DNA of 64,000 nucleotides from Rugalucina vietnamica (taxonomy: Eukaryota > Mollusca > Bivalvia > Lucinida > Lucinidae): NCBI GenBank assembly GCA_964017185.1, contig OZ024884.1, forward strand, positions 19,376,048-19,440,047, written 5' to 3'. Within the stretch, counting starts at the first letter, position 1; each line of letters begins with the position of its first letter. Of the stretch, positions 24,818 through 35,715 are shown piece by piece. The notes beneath the pieces were generated by a model. It was not told where the DNA came from. It searched no databases and saw only the letters and a list, made by a program, of their open reading frames with translations. The translations under genes were made by a program, and so were the position numbers.

Positions 24818-25103
24818 CATCAGGAAAACATGTCCCGTGAAATGTGTACCCCCTCAAACCCCAGATTTATATAGAAAAACTTGGGTATACGTGGGGGGTA
24901 TACCTATTTTTTCTTATTTTTGGTCAAAAACAGATTGTCTGTACTCGTTAGAACTGCCTCGCTGAGGCGGTTCTAACGAGTACCCACAATCTATGTTTTG
25001 GAGCAAAAATAAGAAAAATAGGTATACTCTTGCATACCCCGGTTTTGCTATATAAAGGTGGGGTTTGAGGGGGTACACAATTCACGAACACGTTTTCCTG
25101 ATT
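24818..25103. mobile_element. MITE-A copy 4, double-right-end foldback
   Basis: Unlike other copies, both sides of the central hairpin carry the right-hand half: CATCAGGAAAACATGTCCC at the left and CACGTTTTCCTGAT at the right, each with its own GGTATAC block and TATATA motif. The whole element is therefore one large palindrome with outward-facing halves. Confidence 0.85.
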
Positions 25104-26500
25104 GAACGAAAACTGAATGAAATATAAATGACCGCTCTTGAGAGATCATCCACATTTGTCAAAAAGTGAAAGTCACTCTTGAATGCAATAATCAGACACT
25201 AATAATTTGATTAAAATTTTTGACACTTGTACCTGCCGGCGATAGACCATTTATCTTTTATAGCATCTAGCACACCAAAACTGAAAACTGCTTGAAGGAA
25301 ATAACAATAAACTGAGGTCAAATTATTGTGAAAATCGAATCACACACCTATAAACGTTGATACATTGATATTTATTGTTTTGGGTGAGAAACAACTGAAA
25401 AGTTGACACCTTTTCAGACGCCATTTTGCCTTTGTAGCGTTTTGACACTTTCCCTTTGTAAACTATGACGTTTACGCGATTCATGTGTGTACAAGCATTT
25501 TAAACAACAGTTACAGTTCAACTGTACGTGAAATGCGCACTCCGGCGTCGCAGATCGATCTGTCTGTAATTATTGGTTTTGAGTTCTACAGCGTTTTTCA
25601 CGAGTATTAGAAGCATGTGCAAAACATCCATCCATAAATGACAGAGAAAATGTTAAGTAATTAGACACTTCAGCTCAAAACATGTACACTATTACAAAGA
25701 TAAAAGTACATGTATTTACAAAATTTATAAACATGGCAACATATTTACGAATGACACATACTTTGAGGGGCGGAACCATCAATACTTGAAGCATTCTTAA
25801 AATAAATGAAAGCCATACATCTTGAAATATATGTACTCAAGAATTAACTTTATCATGAAGTCCACAAGAACCTCATTGAAAAAGAAGGGCCACTTCAATT
25901 TACAAGAAGGGGCTAACTCCAGTTGTTACTAAACCCATTTTTCGACATAAAATTTAGCCCATATACCCGATTTCCTTGTTGAACCACATCAAAGAAAATT
26001 TGTTGAATGCATTACTAAAAAGGCTGGGGTATCGGTTACTAGTACTTGTGGTAGATTAGATGATACGTGATTATTGAAAGTAGCAATCTGGTTTGCACGT
26101 AAAAATGAGCATCTTATTCACATTTTCGAACACCGAGAACGTGTGGCACTGTGTGTGGTGTGGTAATAACCGAAGAATTTCAAAATGTATGTATGCTGAT
26201 TTACAAAAAAATAATAATCCAGTGCTATTTCATGTACATCAGGGTATATGAACAACTAAGCAAGCAGCGATAATCTAACGAGGTGTTATCCATAACAAAT
26301 AGCAATGTAAATTACGGTGTTTATCGTTATATATTCATTTTTCCAACGCCGGTATGGTATCTTCTCCAGTATTGTCAGCCCATACGAGAGCTCTGTCTGC
26401 ACAGCCATAGGCGTTTTTTTCAACTTTAAGAATTATCATTTAAATTGCCTTAACTGTTTATAAGGTAGACCAAACTCACCATACTTTGAATTTCGGCTAT
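25104..26500. other. Intergenic, nothing recognised
   Basis: AT-rich sequence without long frames or repeats that I could identify. Confidence 0.45.
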
Positions 26501-26504
26501 CGGG

Positions 26505-27165
26505 GGCCGCCACCCATTGGGGCAAAGCTTAAAATCTAATGACTGGCCATAGATTACTGTTTAACTGCTCAAAAAGTCTGAGCCTGCCCAGGAAAAGTGG
26601 TTTCAAGTCACAGCGTCCATACAACAAGTAAACCTTTGCTTATTTAAGCACGTTTTGGATGTCACGACATCCTAATGTTGGGTAAAAGTCCCATAAAATG
26701 AAGACAACGTAACCATCGCTATTGACTGGGACGCTAAACTACAAACCAAACAAAGAAACAAAAATCTTGTTGTCTATATGTCGATGTGTAAATATGAGTG
26801 TAAACAGGTCAATAACAAGTGTCAAAGCTTGTGGAATTGAAATCCGTTTTTATACGAGTATTTTGTAACTTTTTTATTCGTTCGAACATTATTTGCCACA
26901 ATCACATGCTGCCGTCTGTCCCAAAGTGAATGTAATGACATCTAATTTTGGGTAAAGTCCCATAAAATGGAGGCAACAAGGGTGGTCGGGTGGGAATATG
27001 GGTCCTCGACCATTCGGGCCTAAAATAGATGGGCTGCTTGTGTCCCCAGGCAAAGCTTATACGCTACTGCCTGACCAACTAGGGTCTGAGTCTGCCCAGG
27101 AAAAGTGGTTTCAAGTAAATTCATCTATACATATAATTCTGTTTGGTTTACTTGGGTGGTTAAAT
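26505..27165 (+). repeat. R1 dispersed repeats, two copies in tandem order
   Basis: The first copy runs 26505-26765 (CTGAGCCTGCCCAGGAAAAG ... CAAACAAAGAAACAAAA) and the second 26935-27165, beginning with a tail-like segment and then a complete head (GGTCGGGTGGGAATATGGG, GGGCTGCTTGTGTCCCCAGG). Confidence 0.8.
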
Positions 27166-27332
27166 TATTCGTTTATTATTTTGTATCAAATACCAATTGT
27201 CATAATTATTACTTCTTATGGATTGGATAATCCGTCATGAAGCATGTAGTGGTTCACATAGCACCAATAGAAAACTGAGCCGCATTTTACGAAACGCTAA
27301 TTTCTACATAAGCATAAGAAACACAGCTACAG

Positions 27333-27643
27333 CATCACGCTAACATGTCGGTGAAATGTATACCCCATTAATCCCACTTTTATATAGCAAAAACTGGGGT
27401 ATGCAGGGGTATACCTATGTTTCTTATTTTTGCTCCAAAACATAGATTGTTGGTACTCGTTAGAACCGCCTAGGGAGGCGTTTCTTACGGAACCGCCTAG
27501 CGAGGCGGTTCTTACGTGTACCCACAGTCTATGTTTTGAGCAAAATTAAAAAAAAAAAAATATCAAATATTTTCTGCAGAAAATTTTCAATTTTTAAAAC
27601 TTTAAAAATCACTGTATATTGCATAGGCAAGTTTTCGTAATGA
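27333..27643 (-). mobile_element. MITE-A copy 5, hairpin partly duplicated
   Basis: Runs from a decayed right end (GCTAACATGTCGGTG) to GCAAGTTTTCGTAATGA. The central hairpin is doubled: GAACCGCCTAGGGAGGCG is followed by a second GAACCGCCTAGCGAGGCG. Confidence 0.85.
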
Positions 27644-27712
27644 TAAAACATCTTTGAAAACACAAGGCATAGTGTACATAGTAAGAGGGTCCAATTTAAT
27701 AAATTACGAAAA

Positions 27713-27982
27713 CTTGCCCATGCAAAAAAACAGAGATTATTTTAAGTTTTAAAAATTGAAAATTTTCAGCTGAAAAATTTTGATATTTTTCTTATTTTTG
27801 CTCAAAACATAGATTGTAGGTACACGCTAGAACCGCCTCGGCGAGGCGGTTCTAACGAGTACCCACAATCTATGTTTTGGAGCAAAAATAAGAAAAATAG
27901 GTATACCCCTGCATACCCCAGTTTTGCTATATAAAAGTGGGGTATAAGGGGGTATATATTACATGGACATGTTTTCCTGATG
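27713..27982 (+). mobile_element. MITE-A copy 6
   Basis: A near-consensus copy with intact hairpin and GCTATATAAAAGTGGGG. It lies 70 bp from copy 5 in opposite orientation, left ends facing. Confidence 0.9.
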
Positions 27983-28335
27983 ATATGGATTCGTTCATAA
28001 TTCAGTTTTAGATGTATTTTTCCCATGCCATGGTTTAATTAATCAATGTTAACTTACTAGATTAATTAGTTTACCAGTCAAAATTAAAACAAAAAGATGA
28101 TTAAGTTATCTTGATTGTAATGACAACTGACACTTGCTTATCAGAATGGCATCGTCAAGTCACTGTCATAAATACAATGGAGGAACCGTTTGGCAGATTT
28201 TAGTTATGTCATCGAGGACATTCTAAATCTAAATGTACCTGAACTTGCGTATTCGTATAATTGTATTTGGTAAAATCAAACCTTAAATTTATGGAGATAG
28301 CAGAGGCTTGACGGTCAGAATTTCTATAAAACATA

Positions 28336-28893
28336 ACACCCTGTATACCGTTGATGCAACCAAATTTGTTACGGCACAGATTGATGCAACATTTCACGAA
28401 GGTAGGGGGAAATGGAGAACGGTAAGTTGACCATTAATTCAGTTTTACAGGCATTAATGTTAGGATGTCTGGGCCTTGCATTTGTGGGAAAACAAAGTAA
28501 GGGTATCTTCAGTTTTTGCCATAAGTTGTTTGTTAAAAAACCTGACCTTGTGACAGAAATTATAAATTCCATTGAAGAAATATGCCACCAGATACTCGAA
28601 AATTGATTATATTTGCTAATTGCTCAAATCCTTCATCATCGTTTGTCATTATCAAAGTTTCAATATAAACCGGAATCATTCCTTGTTTCATGCCACCAAA
28701 CAACAATCATGTATTCGAGCCGACTTTTGCACAATATGGTGTTAACACACCTAGGTTGGATCGTTTGGGAAGCAACGTACGTCAATGAGTTCATTGCCTG
28801 GATACTACCTACGTACAAGAGGTGTTTTTGAAAAATGATGCTAATTACGGCGGATCTTTAGACCAAAAATGATATTTCTTACGGCGGACACTT
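28336..28893 (+). repeat. Left arm of a 560-bp inverted duplication (gene fragment)
   Basis: The arm is a diverged inverted copy of 30412-30970. Both contain ATGGAGA(A/G)CG/GTAAGTTGA, resembling the end of a first coding exon with a donor, then a short stretch ALMLGCLGLAFVGKQ before a GTAAGG donor, and later a longer coding-like stretch that is disrupted in this arm. It looks like duplicated fragments of one unidentified intron-containing gene, or of a transposon gene. Confidence 0.6.
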
Positions 28894-29787
28894 TGATGTT
28901 TATTTTTTTTTTAAGATTTTGTGCTGTGAATTGACGGCTTTAGTATCAGTTTGGATAAAAATATTTGATTTTTAAATTAATCTGCATGCGTATGCAAATA
29001 TGGTGAAAAGTGTATAAGCCTATACATGTTCTCCATAATGCAGCGAGTAAAGTTCCCGATATTCTTGCCCGTTGTTATGGGCGATTTATTGCACAATGTG
29101 AATGTGTTTTTTTTTTTCACCTTGCTTTTGATCTGGAAATCTTTTCTGGAATATGACTGATGCTAGTGGTCCTGCATACATACTCCCCTCCCGTTTCAGA
29201 AAAGATGATCGTATGGTATATGTAGCAATATTGCAACAAACATAGTTGAGTCCCTGCCAGGAAAGGGCGGGGGGCGGAGATAATGGCTAGTTCATGAGCA
29301 AGGTAGTGCATTCGTGATAATTTGTGAGGAGTTACATAGCAAACACCTTAAAGGTGGGGGTGGGGAGTTTTGAGCATGTGCAAAATACTTTTAGGGAGAC
29401 GGGATAAGCAATGGCCGGGGGAGTCAACCCAGTTAATTTCAGGTGCAGGGAGTCCACCTAGAGGGACCTTCTGTAGAATTAGCTAGTTCACTATGAGTAA
29501 GAACAAAATAAGTAAACCTATTTCAGACGTACATTAACTGTGCTTTCAAGAAAAAATGCGCAACGAGAAATTTTAATGAGTACCGAGTGAAAAAATATTT
29601 ATGGATCTGTGCATGGAACCCTCACTGACACTCCCTCTCCTTACACCCGAGGGTCTGGTAGGAAATTTTTAACGTGCCTTTTCATCAAGATTTAGCTGCT
29701 TAAACTTATAGCTATTAGAATTAAACACGAAACAACACTAAGATACACAACCCTATTGCATGGAAATAGACAGTTTTGACCAGCGAG

Positions 29788-29788
<1 letters not shown>

Positions 29789-29871
<83 letters not shown>
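29789..29871. repeat. AC/GT microsatellite
   Basis: About 41 perfect CA units. The apparent poly-Thr/His and Cys/Val frames across it are artefacts. Confidence 0.99.
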
Positions 29872-29872
<1 letters not shown>

Positions 29873-30102
29873 CTAAACGCCCGGTTGCCCAGACGCTGAT
29901 GCCGACAGTGACACACATGTATCATTGCACACAACACATACGTCACATTTGTCGAGTTGATGCGTACATGTATGTGTGTTAACCGTTTCAAGATTATAAT
30001 GTCGACATTTATAACGAAAACAGTCATACTGCATTATAAGACTTATAGGGGCTAACAGACAACCATTTGATGGACAATCCAATTCGTTTTTGGGAAGTTG
30101 GG

Positions 30103-30300
30103 AGCGCGATGGCGTAATGGTCATGATGGAAGAATAGGGCACCAGAGCGAGAGGTTCTGGATTTGATACATACCATGCTTGAGAAAAACATTTAAGTCCC
30201 CACAGTGCCGATAAACAAATAGGAAGCGTAGGCTCTGTTCTACATGACTAAAATGTTGATTGGGACGTTTGAAGTCATTGCAAAACGAAACAAAACGTTT
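30103..30300 (+). repeat. tRNA-derived SINE, decayed
   Basis: ATGGCGTAATGGTCATGATG (A-box region) and AGAGGTTCTGGATTTGATAC (degenerate B box), then a body ending TTGATTGGGACGTTTGAAG and CAAAACGAAACAAAACG. Confidence 0.55.
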
Positions 30301-30411
30301 CAGTGGAAGCTAGTGGAAGACGTATACAAGAAACAGTGCCAATAAAAATATGCAAAAATCACTTAGCCCCGCTCACTCAAGTTTTAACGGTCACATGATT
30401 TTCCATTCTGC

Positions 30412-30970
30412 AAAAGTGTCCGCCGTAAGAAATATCTTTTTTGGCCCAAAGATCCGCCGTAGATAGCATCATTTTTAAAAAGAACACATTGGACGTACGT
30501 TGCATCAAGGCAATGAACTCTGACGTACCTTGCTTCCCAAACGATCCAACGTAGGTGTGTTAACACTATATTGTGCAAAAGTTTGCTTGAGTTCAGGGTT
30601 GTCTTTTTTTGGTATGAAACAAGGAATGATTCCGGTATATACCGAAACTTTGATATATACAAACGATGATGAAGGATTCAAATAATTAGCAAACGTAATC
30701 AATTTTCGTGTTTCTGGTGGCATATTCCTTCAATGAAATTTTTAATTTCTGACACAAGGTAAGCTTTTGTTACAAACTACCTATGGCAAAAACTGAAGGC
30801 ACCCTTACTTTGTTTTCCCACGAAGTCATGGCCCAGACATCCTCGCATTAATGCCTATAAAACTGACATGATCGTCAACTTACCGCTCTCCATTTCTCCC
30901 TACCTTCGTGAAATGTTGCATCAATCTGTGCCGTAAACATATTCAGATGCATCAACGGTATACAGGGTGC
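30412..30970 (-). repeat. Right arm of the inverted duplication, with an open 65-codon exon-like stretch
   Basis: On the - strand the frame starting at 30723 reads MPPETRKLITFANYLNP, SSSFVYIKVSVYTGIIPCF, IPKKDNPELKQTFAQYSV and TPTLDRLGSK, then meets an AAG/GTACGT donor-like site near 30526. The equivalent in the left arm is disrupted, so the right arm is the better preserved copy. The protein family is not recognised. Confidence 0.5.
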
Positions 30971-30974
30971 ATCC

Positions 30975-31076
30975 CAGCGGGCACATGACGTCAAAATGAC
31001 GTCATCAACGTCGATGCGACGTCTAGACGTCGCATCGACGTCGATCTGACGTCATTTTGACGTCATGTGCCTGCTG
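30975..31076. repeat. Near-perfect 100-bp palindrome packed with CRE-like TGACGTCA sites
   Basis: The arms run CAGCGGGCACATGACGTCAA inward to a centre GACGTCTAGACGTC at about 31024/31025 and back out to TGACGTCATGTGCCTGCTG. Four TGACGTCA octamers lie in the arms. It directly abuts the inverted-duplication arm ending at 30970. It looks like a minimal foldback MITE; the octamers may simply be its internal repeats. Confidence 0.85.
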
Positions 31077-31960
31077 CGATAAGTGTACGGCCAAATGTTA
31101 CATTCATCAATGGCAAGATTATTTGATTGTTCAAAGTACTTGCTGGAATCAAACAGTCCCATTTGGGAAACATTTTTGTTTGTATTGAGGTTTAAGGTCC
31201 CAGTCAGCAATTTTTCAGTCATGTCGGGACGGTGCCAGCGCTTGCTGGGTTTTACCTATACTCTAGGGAGTTAATGTGTCTTACTCGAAGACACAACATG
31301 GTGCCACCAGAGGGGATGGAACCTCTCTATTCCGAGTCTGATGCTCTATCACCGCGCTTCCTGAGGGTGAATATTAATGAAATAGATAAATTATAATACA
31401 ATCTGTTGTGATGATGGTTACAATGATGATGATAATGATGATGATAATTGTGATGATGACATTTATCTAATTCTGCTCTATCAAATATTCTTTGAAAGCA
31501 TTTACGGTTACAGTGAAATTACCCTAAAAGACATTTGCTGTTATATCCAAATGTCTATCTCAGTAGATTTGACTTTCTTTCCTGTCCACCTGTTTTGCTG
31601 ACTATTTATGCAATTAGTAGTAAGGGACTTCCACCTTCATTGGGTATGTCATGGCATTCGAAATGTGCTTTGAATACATCCACCCAGGTAGACAACAAAG
31701 GCTTTTTCGATAATCGATGTCCCAGGAAAAGTGATTTATCTTCATTATACTTCTGTTTATTGTGCCTGCCTCTATGTCGTGCTCGTTGCATTTCGTTCCT
31801 GTTGAAACTTAGCCGGATGACTACCTTGTTGGGAAAGAGCGTCATTCTGCTCTTCGAGTGTGTTGTCGGAAAAATGTTTTGTTGTGTTTTATGTATTTTC
31901 TTTCCCAGCTGGTGTCTATGTTGGGACTTTTAATTTAATTGCATCCCTCTATTCTTACTT
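31077..31960. repeat. Repeat-derived DNA related to 42500-42720
   Basis: Bases about 31741-31945 share order and wording with 42525-42715: CTACCTTG.TGGGAAAGAGC, GTATTTTCTTTCCC.GCTGGTGTCTA, TTTTAA.TTTAATTG. Bases 31560-31690 recur at 32465-32595 (TTTCCTGTCCACCTGTTTTG, CTTCCACCTTCATTGGGTAT). The 132-codon frame across it is therefore not taken as a gene. Confidence 0.6.
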
Positions 31961-31964
31961 CTAT

Positions 31965-32150
31965 GTATGTATGGTTTGACAAAACCACTTTTCCTGGGCA
32001 GGCTCAGACCTTCTACAGGCTCAGACCTTCTAAGCGATTAACTAGCAATCAGATTGTCTGTCAGTAGTTTGAAATCTTGACTGAAGACAGTCCATCTATT
32101 TCTCACGGTCCCAATTTGGCGGGGTCCTTATTCTCACCCGACCGACCTTA
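31965..32150 (-). repeat. R1 dispersed repeat, head half
   Basis: CCACTTTTCCTGGGCAGGCT with CAGACCTTCTA duplicated, then CAGTCCATCTATTTCTCACG. Confidence 0.8.
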
Positions 32151-32164
32151 CATAATGTAGTCAA

Positions 32165-32466
32165 ATCTTGGTCGGGTGGGAATATGGGCCCCCGCCCATT
32201 GGGGCCTAGGAGAAATAGATGTCTTCTAAACTACTAAGCTTCTAAACTACTGGCCGTCCATATGATTACTGGTAAACCGCTCAAGTCTGAGCCTGCCCAG
32301 GAAAAGTGGTTTAGTCAAACCATCCATACATATAAACCATATTGGGTTCCTTGGTTGGTTATATTCATGTAGCGTCATGACATGCTAATGTTGGGTAAAA
32401 TGGAGGCAACGTCCCGACATGACCATTGCTGTTGACTGGGGCGTAAAGCATCAATTCAAACAAAGA
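32165..32466 (+). repeat. R1 dispersed repeat, full length
   Basis: From CTTGGTCGGGTGGGAATATG through CTGAGCCTGCCCAGGAAAAG to CTGTTGACTGGGGCGTAAAG and CAATTCAAACAAAG. It is head-to-head with the copy at 31965. Confidence 0.88.
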
Positions 32467-32614
32467 TTTGGCTTTCTTTCCTGTCCACCTGTTTTGCTAA
32501 ATACGCATTTGTGCAATAAGTAGTAAGGGACTTCCACCTTCATTGGGTATGTCATGACATTCGAAATGTGATTTGAATATACCCCTCCAAGTAGAAAACT
32601 AAGGCTTCTATATA

Positions 32615-32852
32615 TGAGCCACCTCGTGGAAAAACCAACAATGTGGTTTCCGAACAGGTCTTACACAAACCGAGCTGTACAAGCACAGAAAAGAGCTAGA
32701 AGCTTGAAATTTTGGACTTAAGTAGAGCAGGAATTGTACTATCCAAGTAGCGAAAACAAAGGCGCTGATCAGCTTCGCGGTTACCGCGAAGCTGATCTGC
32801 GTCTTTGTTTTCACATATGCAGATTGTTGGTTTTCTCTCACGAGGCGGCTCA
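32615..32852 (+). mobile_element. MITE-B copy 2
   Basis: TGAGCCACCTCGTGGAAAAAC and CACGAGGCGGCTCA ends, TA on both flanks, centre CGCTGATCAGCTTCGCGGTT / CGCGAAGCTGATCTGCG. Confidence 0.9.
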
Positions 32853-32859
32853 TATGTAT

Positions 32860-32947
32860 GGCTTGACTAAACCACTTTTCCTGGGTAGGCTCAGACCTTT
32901 TAGGCGATTAACAAGCAATCGACTTGAGACACAAGCAGTCCATCTAC
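32860..32947 (-). repeat. R1 fragment
   Basis: TTGACTAAACCACTTTTCCT and GACACAAGCAGTCCATCTAC, with an internal deletion; it begins right at the MITE-B edge. Confidence 0.7.
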
Positions 32948-33247
32948 ATCTCCGATTCTGATAGCGTAATGGTTAGAACGTCCGTTCGGGAGCGGGAGAT
33001 CGTGGGTTCGATCCCGGGCCGGGTCATACCAAAGACTTTAAAAATGGTACCAGTGGCTACCTTGCTTGGCGCTTAGCATTATAAGGCAAGCACTGGCTTC
33101 TCGTCTCCCAAAACAAAATATAGCATCACTAACATGAAAAATCCGAATAATAACAAAAGAGGTCCGAAAATAATCAATGTCTGTATTCACTAGAGGACCG
33201 TATGGAAAACTGGCCGTTGTGCTAAATCCTCTATAAATATAGAGATG

Positions 33248-33288
<41 letters not shown>

Positions 33289-33290
33289 CT
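32948..33290 (+). repeat. tRNA-derived SINE with ATT-repeat tail
   Basis: TGATAGCGTAATGGTTAGAAC is a good A box and GTGGGTTCGATCCCGGGCC a good B box. The tRNA-unrelated body ends CTATAAATATAGAGATG and an ATT microsatellite (33246-33288) serves as tail. A tRNA gene is rejected because the acceptor ends do not pair. Confidence 0.85.
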
Positions 33291-33445
33291 ACATGGGACT
33301 TTTACTTGACATCCTAATGTTGGGTAAAAGTCCCATCAAATGGAGGCATTACCACTGCTGTTAAACTGAAACGTAAAACATCAATTCAAACAAACAAACA
33401 ATATTTTTCACGGTCCAATGGTTGGGACCCATATTCCCATCCGAC
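33291..33445 (+). repeat. R1 fragment, tail half
   Basis: GACATCCTAATGTTGGGTAA and CATCAATTCAAACAAACAAAC follow the SINE tail directly. Confidence 0.75.
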
Positions 33446-34357
33446 CACACCTTACATAATTGTTAAAGCAAATGTAATCAAACTGTCACCATCCAACACA
33501 TACAGTCTTTGTACTTCGCGTATATGCACAATTAGTGGTGGTTGGTAAGTCGATAATAAGCTTTGCTTGCAGGCATTAGCAGCCTGCCGGTCACCGTGAA
33601 AAAACACTAAAGAAACTTTAAATCATAACTCTGAAAGGTCAATCACAACGTTAAAAGGACCAGGGAACCCTAATAAGCAGGCCATATAAAAGACCATATA
33701 TTTTAAATGAAAACAGAACTAAACGTGGAATCTCTGTAGATGGCCATCAGAGAGCAAGTCGGACATTAATATTTGTCAATGAAAGTGTTTAAACCCCAAC
33801 CCAGACATCTGAAGGGAAAGAAATGACAAAAAAGTACTTAAACATTAATTTTAACATAAAAAGCAAGATGGCAAGTATTTTCTCGGCAATCCGGGAAGCG
33901 CCAACCGAAACCAAAGGATGCGAGTAGTATAGAGACAGACAACTTCAATTATTAAACACAGTAAAGATGGATCTCAGCTGAAACATCTAGGAAGTTTTGT
34001 CCACAGACTTTCGGAGAATGCATGGAATGTCGATTTATAGCAACATTACTGCAACTTATTGCGTCATATATGCATTTTAAACCAGGAACCGTTCCAATTA
34101 GACAGAGTAAAATACTTTGATTCATCTATGTTTAAACGTTCATGCACAGGAAGCTATAAAGTCGGCTTTTAGAAATGTATTCACAAGAAGACGTAAAAAC
34201 ACACAAACAATTTGTTAAACTGTTTATGAGTTTACAAATGGAGTATGACGTTATAAAACTGCGGTTCGTTCAAAACACTTTCAGGTACAAAAGTTATTAC
34301 TATGTTTTCTCAAATGGAACAAAATACAAGTGTTCATTAACAGATGTGTGAGAGATT
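33446..34357. other. Intergenic, nothing recognised
   Basis: AT-rich, no frames or repeats that could be supported. Confidence 0.45.
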
Positions 34358-34552
34358 TGAGCCGCCGCATTAGAAAACCGACCAGGTCCGACACAAACCG
34401 GGCTGTACAATCATAGAAGTTGGCTAGGAAGAAGAGGAATTGTACTGTACGTGTAGCGAACACAAAGCCGCTGATCAGCTTCGCAATTACTGCGAAAATG
34501 ATCTGCGCCTTTGTTTTGGCACATGCAATCTGTTAGTTTTCTAACGAGGCTC
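34358..34552 (+). mobile_element. MITE-B copy 3, decayed
   Basis: TTGAGCCGCCGCATTAGAAAA and TTTTCTAACGAGGCTCA ends with CGCTGATCAGCTTCGCAATT in the centre. Confidence 0.8.
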
Positions 34553-34890
34553 ATTATTTCTTTGGTCTGTTGCTGGTGTTGCAACTCACGAAGAAATATA
34601 AACCCGTAATAGTGAAAAAATGCATGTGGAGTACAATTGTATCAGAACGACCAGAAGAAATTATAAAACTACGCCTCCATATATAAAATTGCAAATTGCA
34701 TCCTAAATGTTTGGATGATATGATTGCCATAGAATTCTTTTATTTCCCCCCTAGAAGCCAAGTTTGTATATAACCAAAATTACATATAGGTGTTAATACA
34801 AAGAGAACAAATGGTTTGCCGAATGAGTACCTATTTCCCAAAAGGTATACACCATCTAAATGCATGAACTAATTGGAAATGTACAGTAAT
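34553..34890. other. Intergenic, nothing recognised
   Basis: Short AT-rich spacer between two MITE-B copies. Confidence 0.45.
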
Positions 34891-35126
34891 TGAGCCGCCT
34901 CATGGGAAAACCAACAATCTGCATATGCGAAAACAAAGACGCAGATCAGCTTCGCGGTAACCGCGAAGCTGATCAGCGCCTTTGTTTTCGCTACTCGGAT
35001 AGTACAGTTCCTCTTCTACTTAAATCCGAAATTTCAAGCTTCTAGCTCTTTTCTGTGCTTCTACAGCCCGGTTTGTGTCGAACCTGTTCGGAAACCACAT
35101 TGTTGGTTTTCCCACGAGGAGGCTCA
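34891..35126 (-). mobile_element. MITE-B copy 4
   Basis: TGAGCCGCCTCATGGGAAAAC and CACGAGGAGGCTCA ends; the internal order is reversed relative to copies 1-3; the central palindrome CGCGGTAACCGCG is intact. Confidence 0.9.
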
Positions 35127-35149
35127 ATTATTGTACATGTAGTGTCCGA

Positions 35150-35715
35150 TGATCAGCCCAAATTAATCGATGGCCCTCGCTTATTGGGACCAAAAGAAAT
35201 AAACGGGCTGTTTTATGCTTCCAGGCAAAGCTTCTTCGCTACTGACTGGCCATCTGAATAGAGGTGAATGTTCACGTCTGAGCCTGCCCAGGCAATGTGG
35301 TTCAAGTTGAACCATCTATACATATAAGCCTAATTGGATTAGTTGGGTGGTTATATTTGAAGCACTTAGCGGGCCCCGTGGCCGAGCGGATAAGAGCGCT
35401 GTTTCTTAATCAGTCGATCATCAGGTGTCACTCGCTGTGTCAGGTGTGGGTTCGAGCCCCGCTCTGGCCACATGCGAGACAAGCCAAGTTCTGCTTGCGG
35501 GTGTACCAGGTGGTTTTTCTCGGGGTTCTCCCGTTTTCGCCCACCTACTGATTGGCCCGTCTCATATGAGCTGAAATAATCTTGAAAGGGACGTAAAAAA
35601 TGAAGCACGCCGTTTTGGATGTCATGTTATCCTATTTTTTGGGGAAAAAAGTCCCATTATATTTTCCGACATGAACGTAGCTGTTGACTGGGACTTTAAG
35701 CATCAATTCAGAAAC
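35150..35715 (+). repeat. R1 copy split by a SINE insertion
   Basis: The R1 head (GGCCCTCGCTTATTGGGAC, CTGAGCCTGCCCAGG) runs to 35365 and resumes at 35601 (TGAAGCACGCCGTTTTGGAT) to the tail near 35715. Between them is the SINE at 35366-35600. Confidence 0.88.
35366..35600 (+). repeat. tRNA-derived SINE inserted in R1, 8-bp target duplication
   Basis: TGAAGCAC flanks it at 35358-35365 and 35601-35608. The head CGTGGCCGAGCGGATAAGAG has an A box and GGTGTGGGTTCGAGCCCCG a B box. The body has TTTTTCTCGGGGTTCTCCCG and ends TTGAAAGGGACGTAAAAAA. Confidence 0.92.

Larger units (their letters stand above)
28894..30411. other. Spacer of the inverted duplication
   Basis: No gene seen. It contains an AC/GT microsatellite (29789-29871) and a tRNA-derived SINE (about 30103-30300); the rest is unremarkable AT-rich sequence. 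Confidence 0.6.

Noticed and set aside
29692-30027. Cys/Val- and His/Thr-rich frames
   Set aside because: Artefacts of the AC/GT microsatellite.
31535-31933. 132-codon open frame
   Set aside because: It overlaps repeats also found at 32465-32595 and 42525-42720 and has no domain character.
32948-33030. Possible tRNA gene with excellent A and B boxes
   Set aside because: The acceptor ends do not pair and the sequence continues into a repeat body with an ATT tail, so it is a SINE head.
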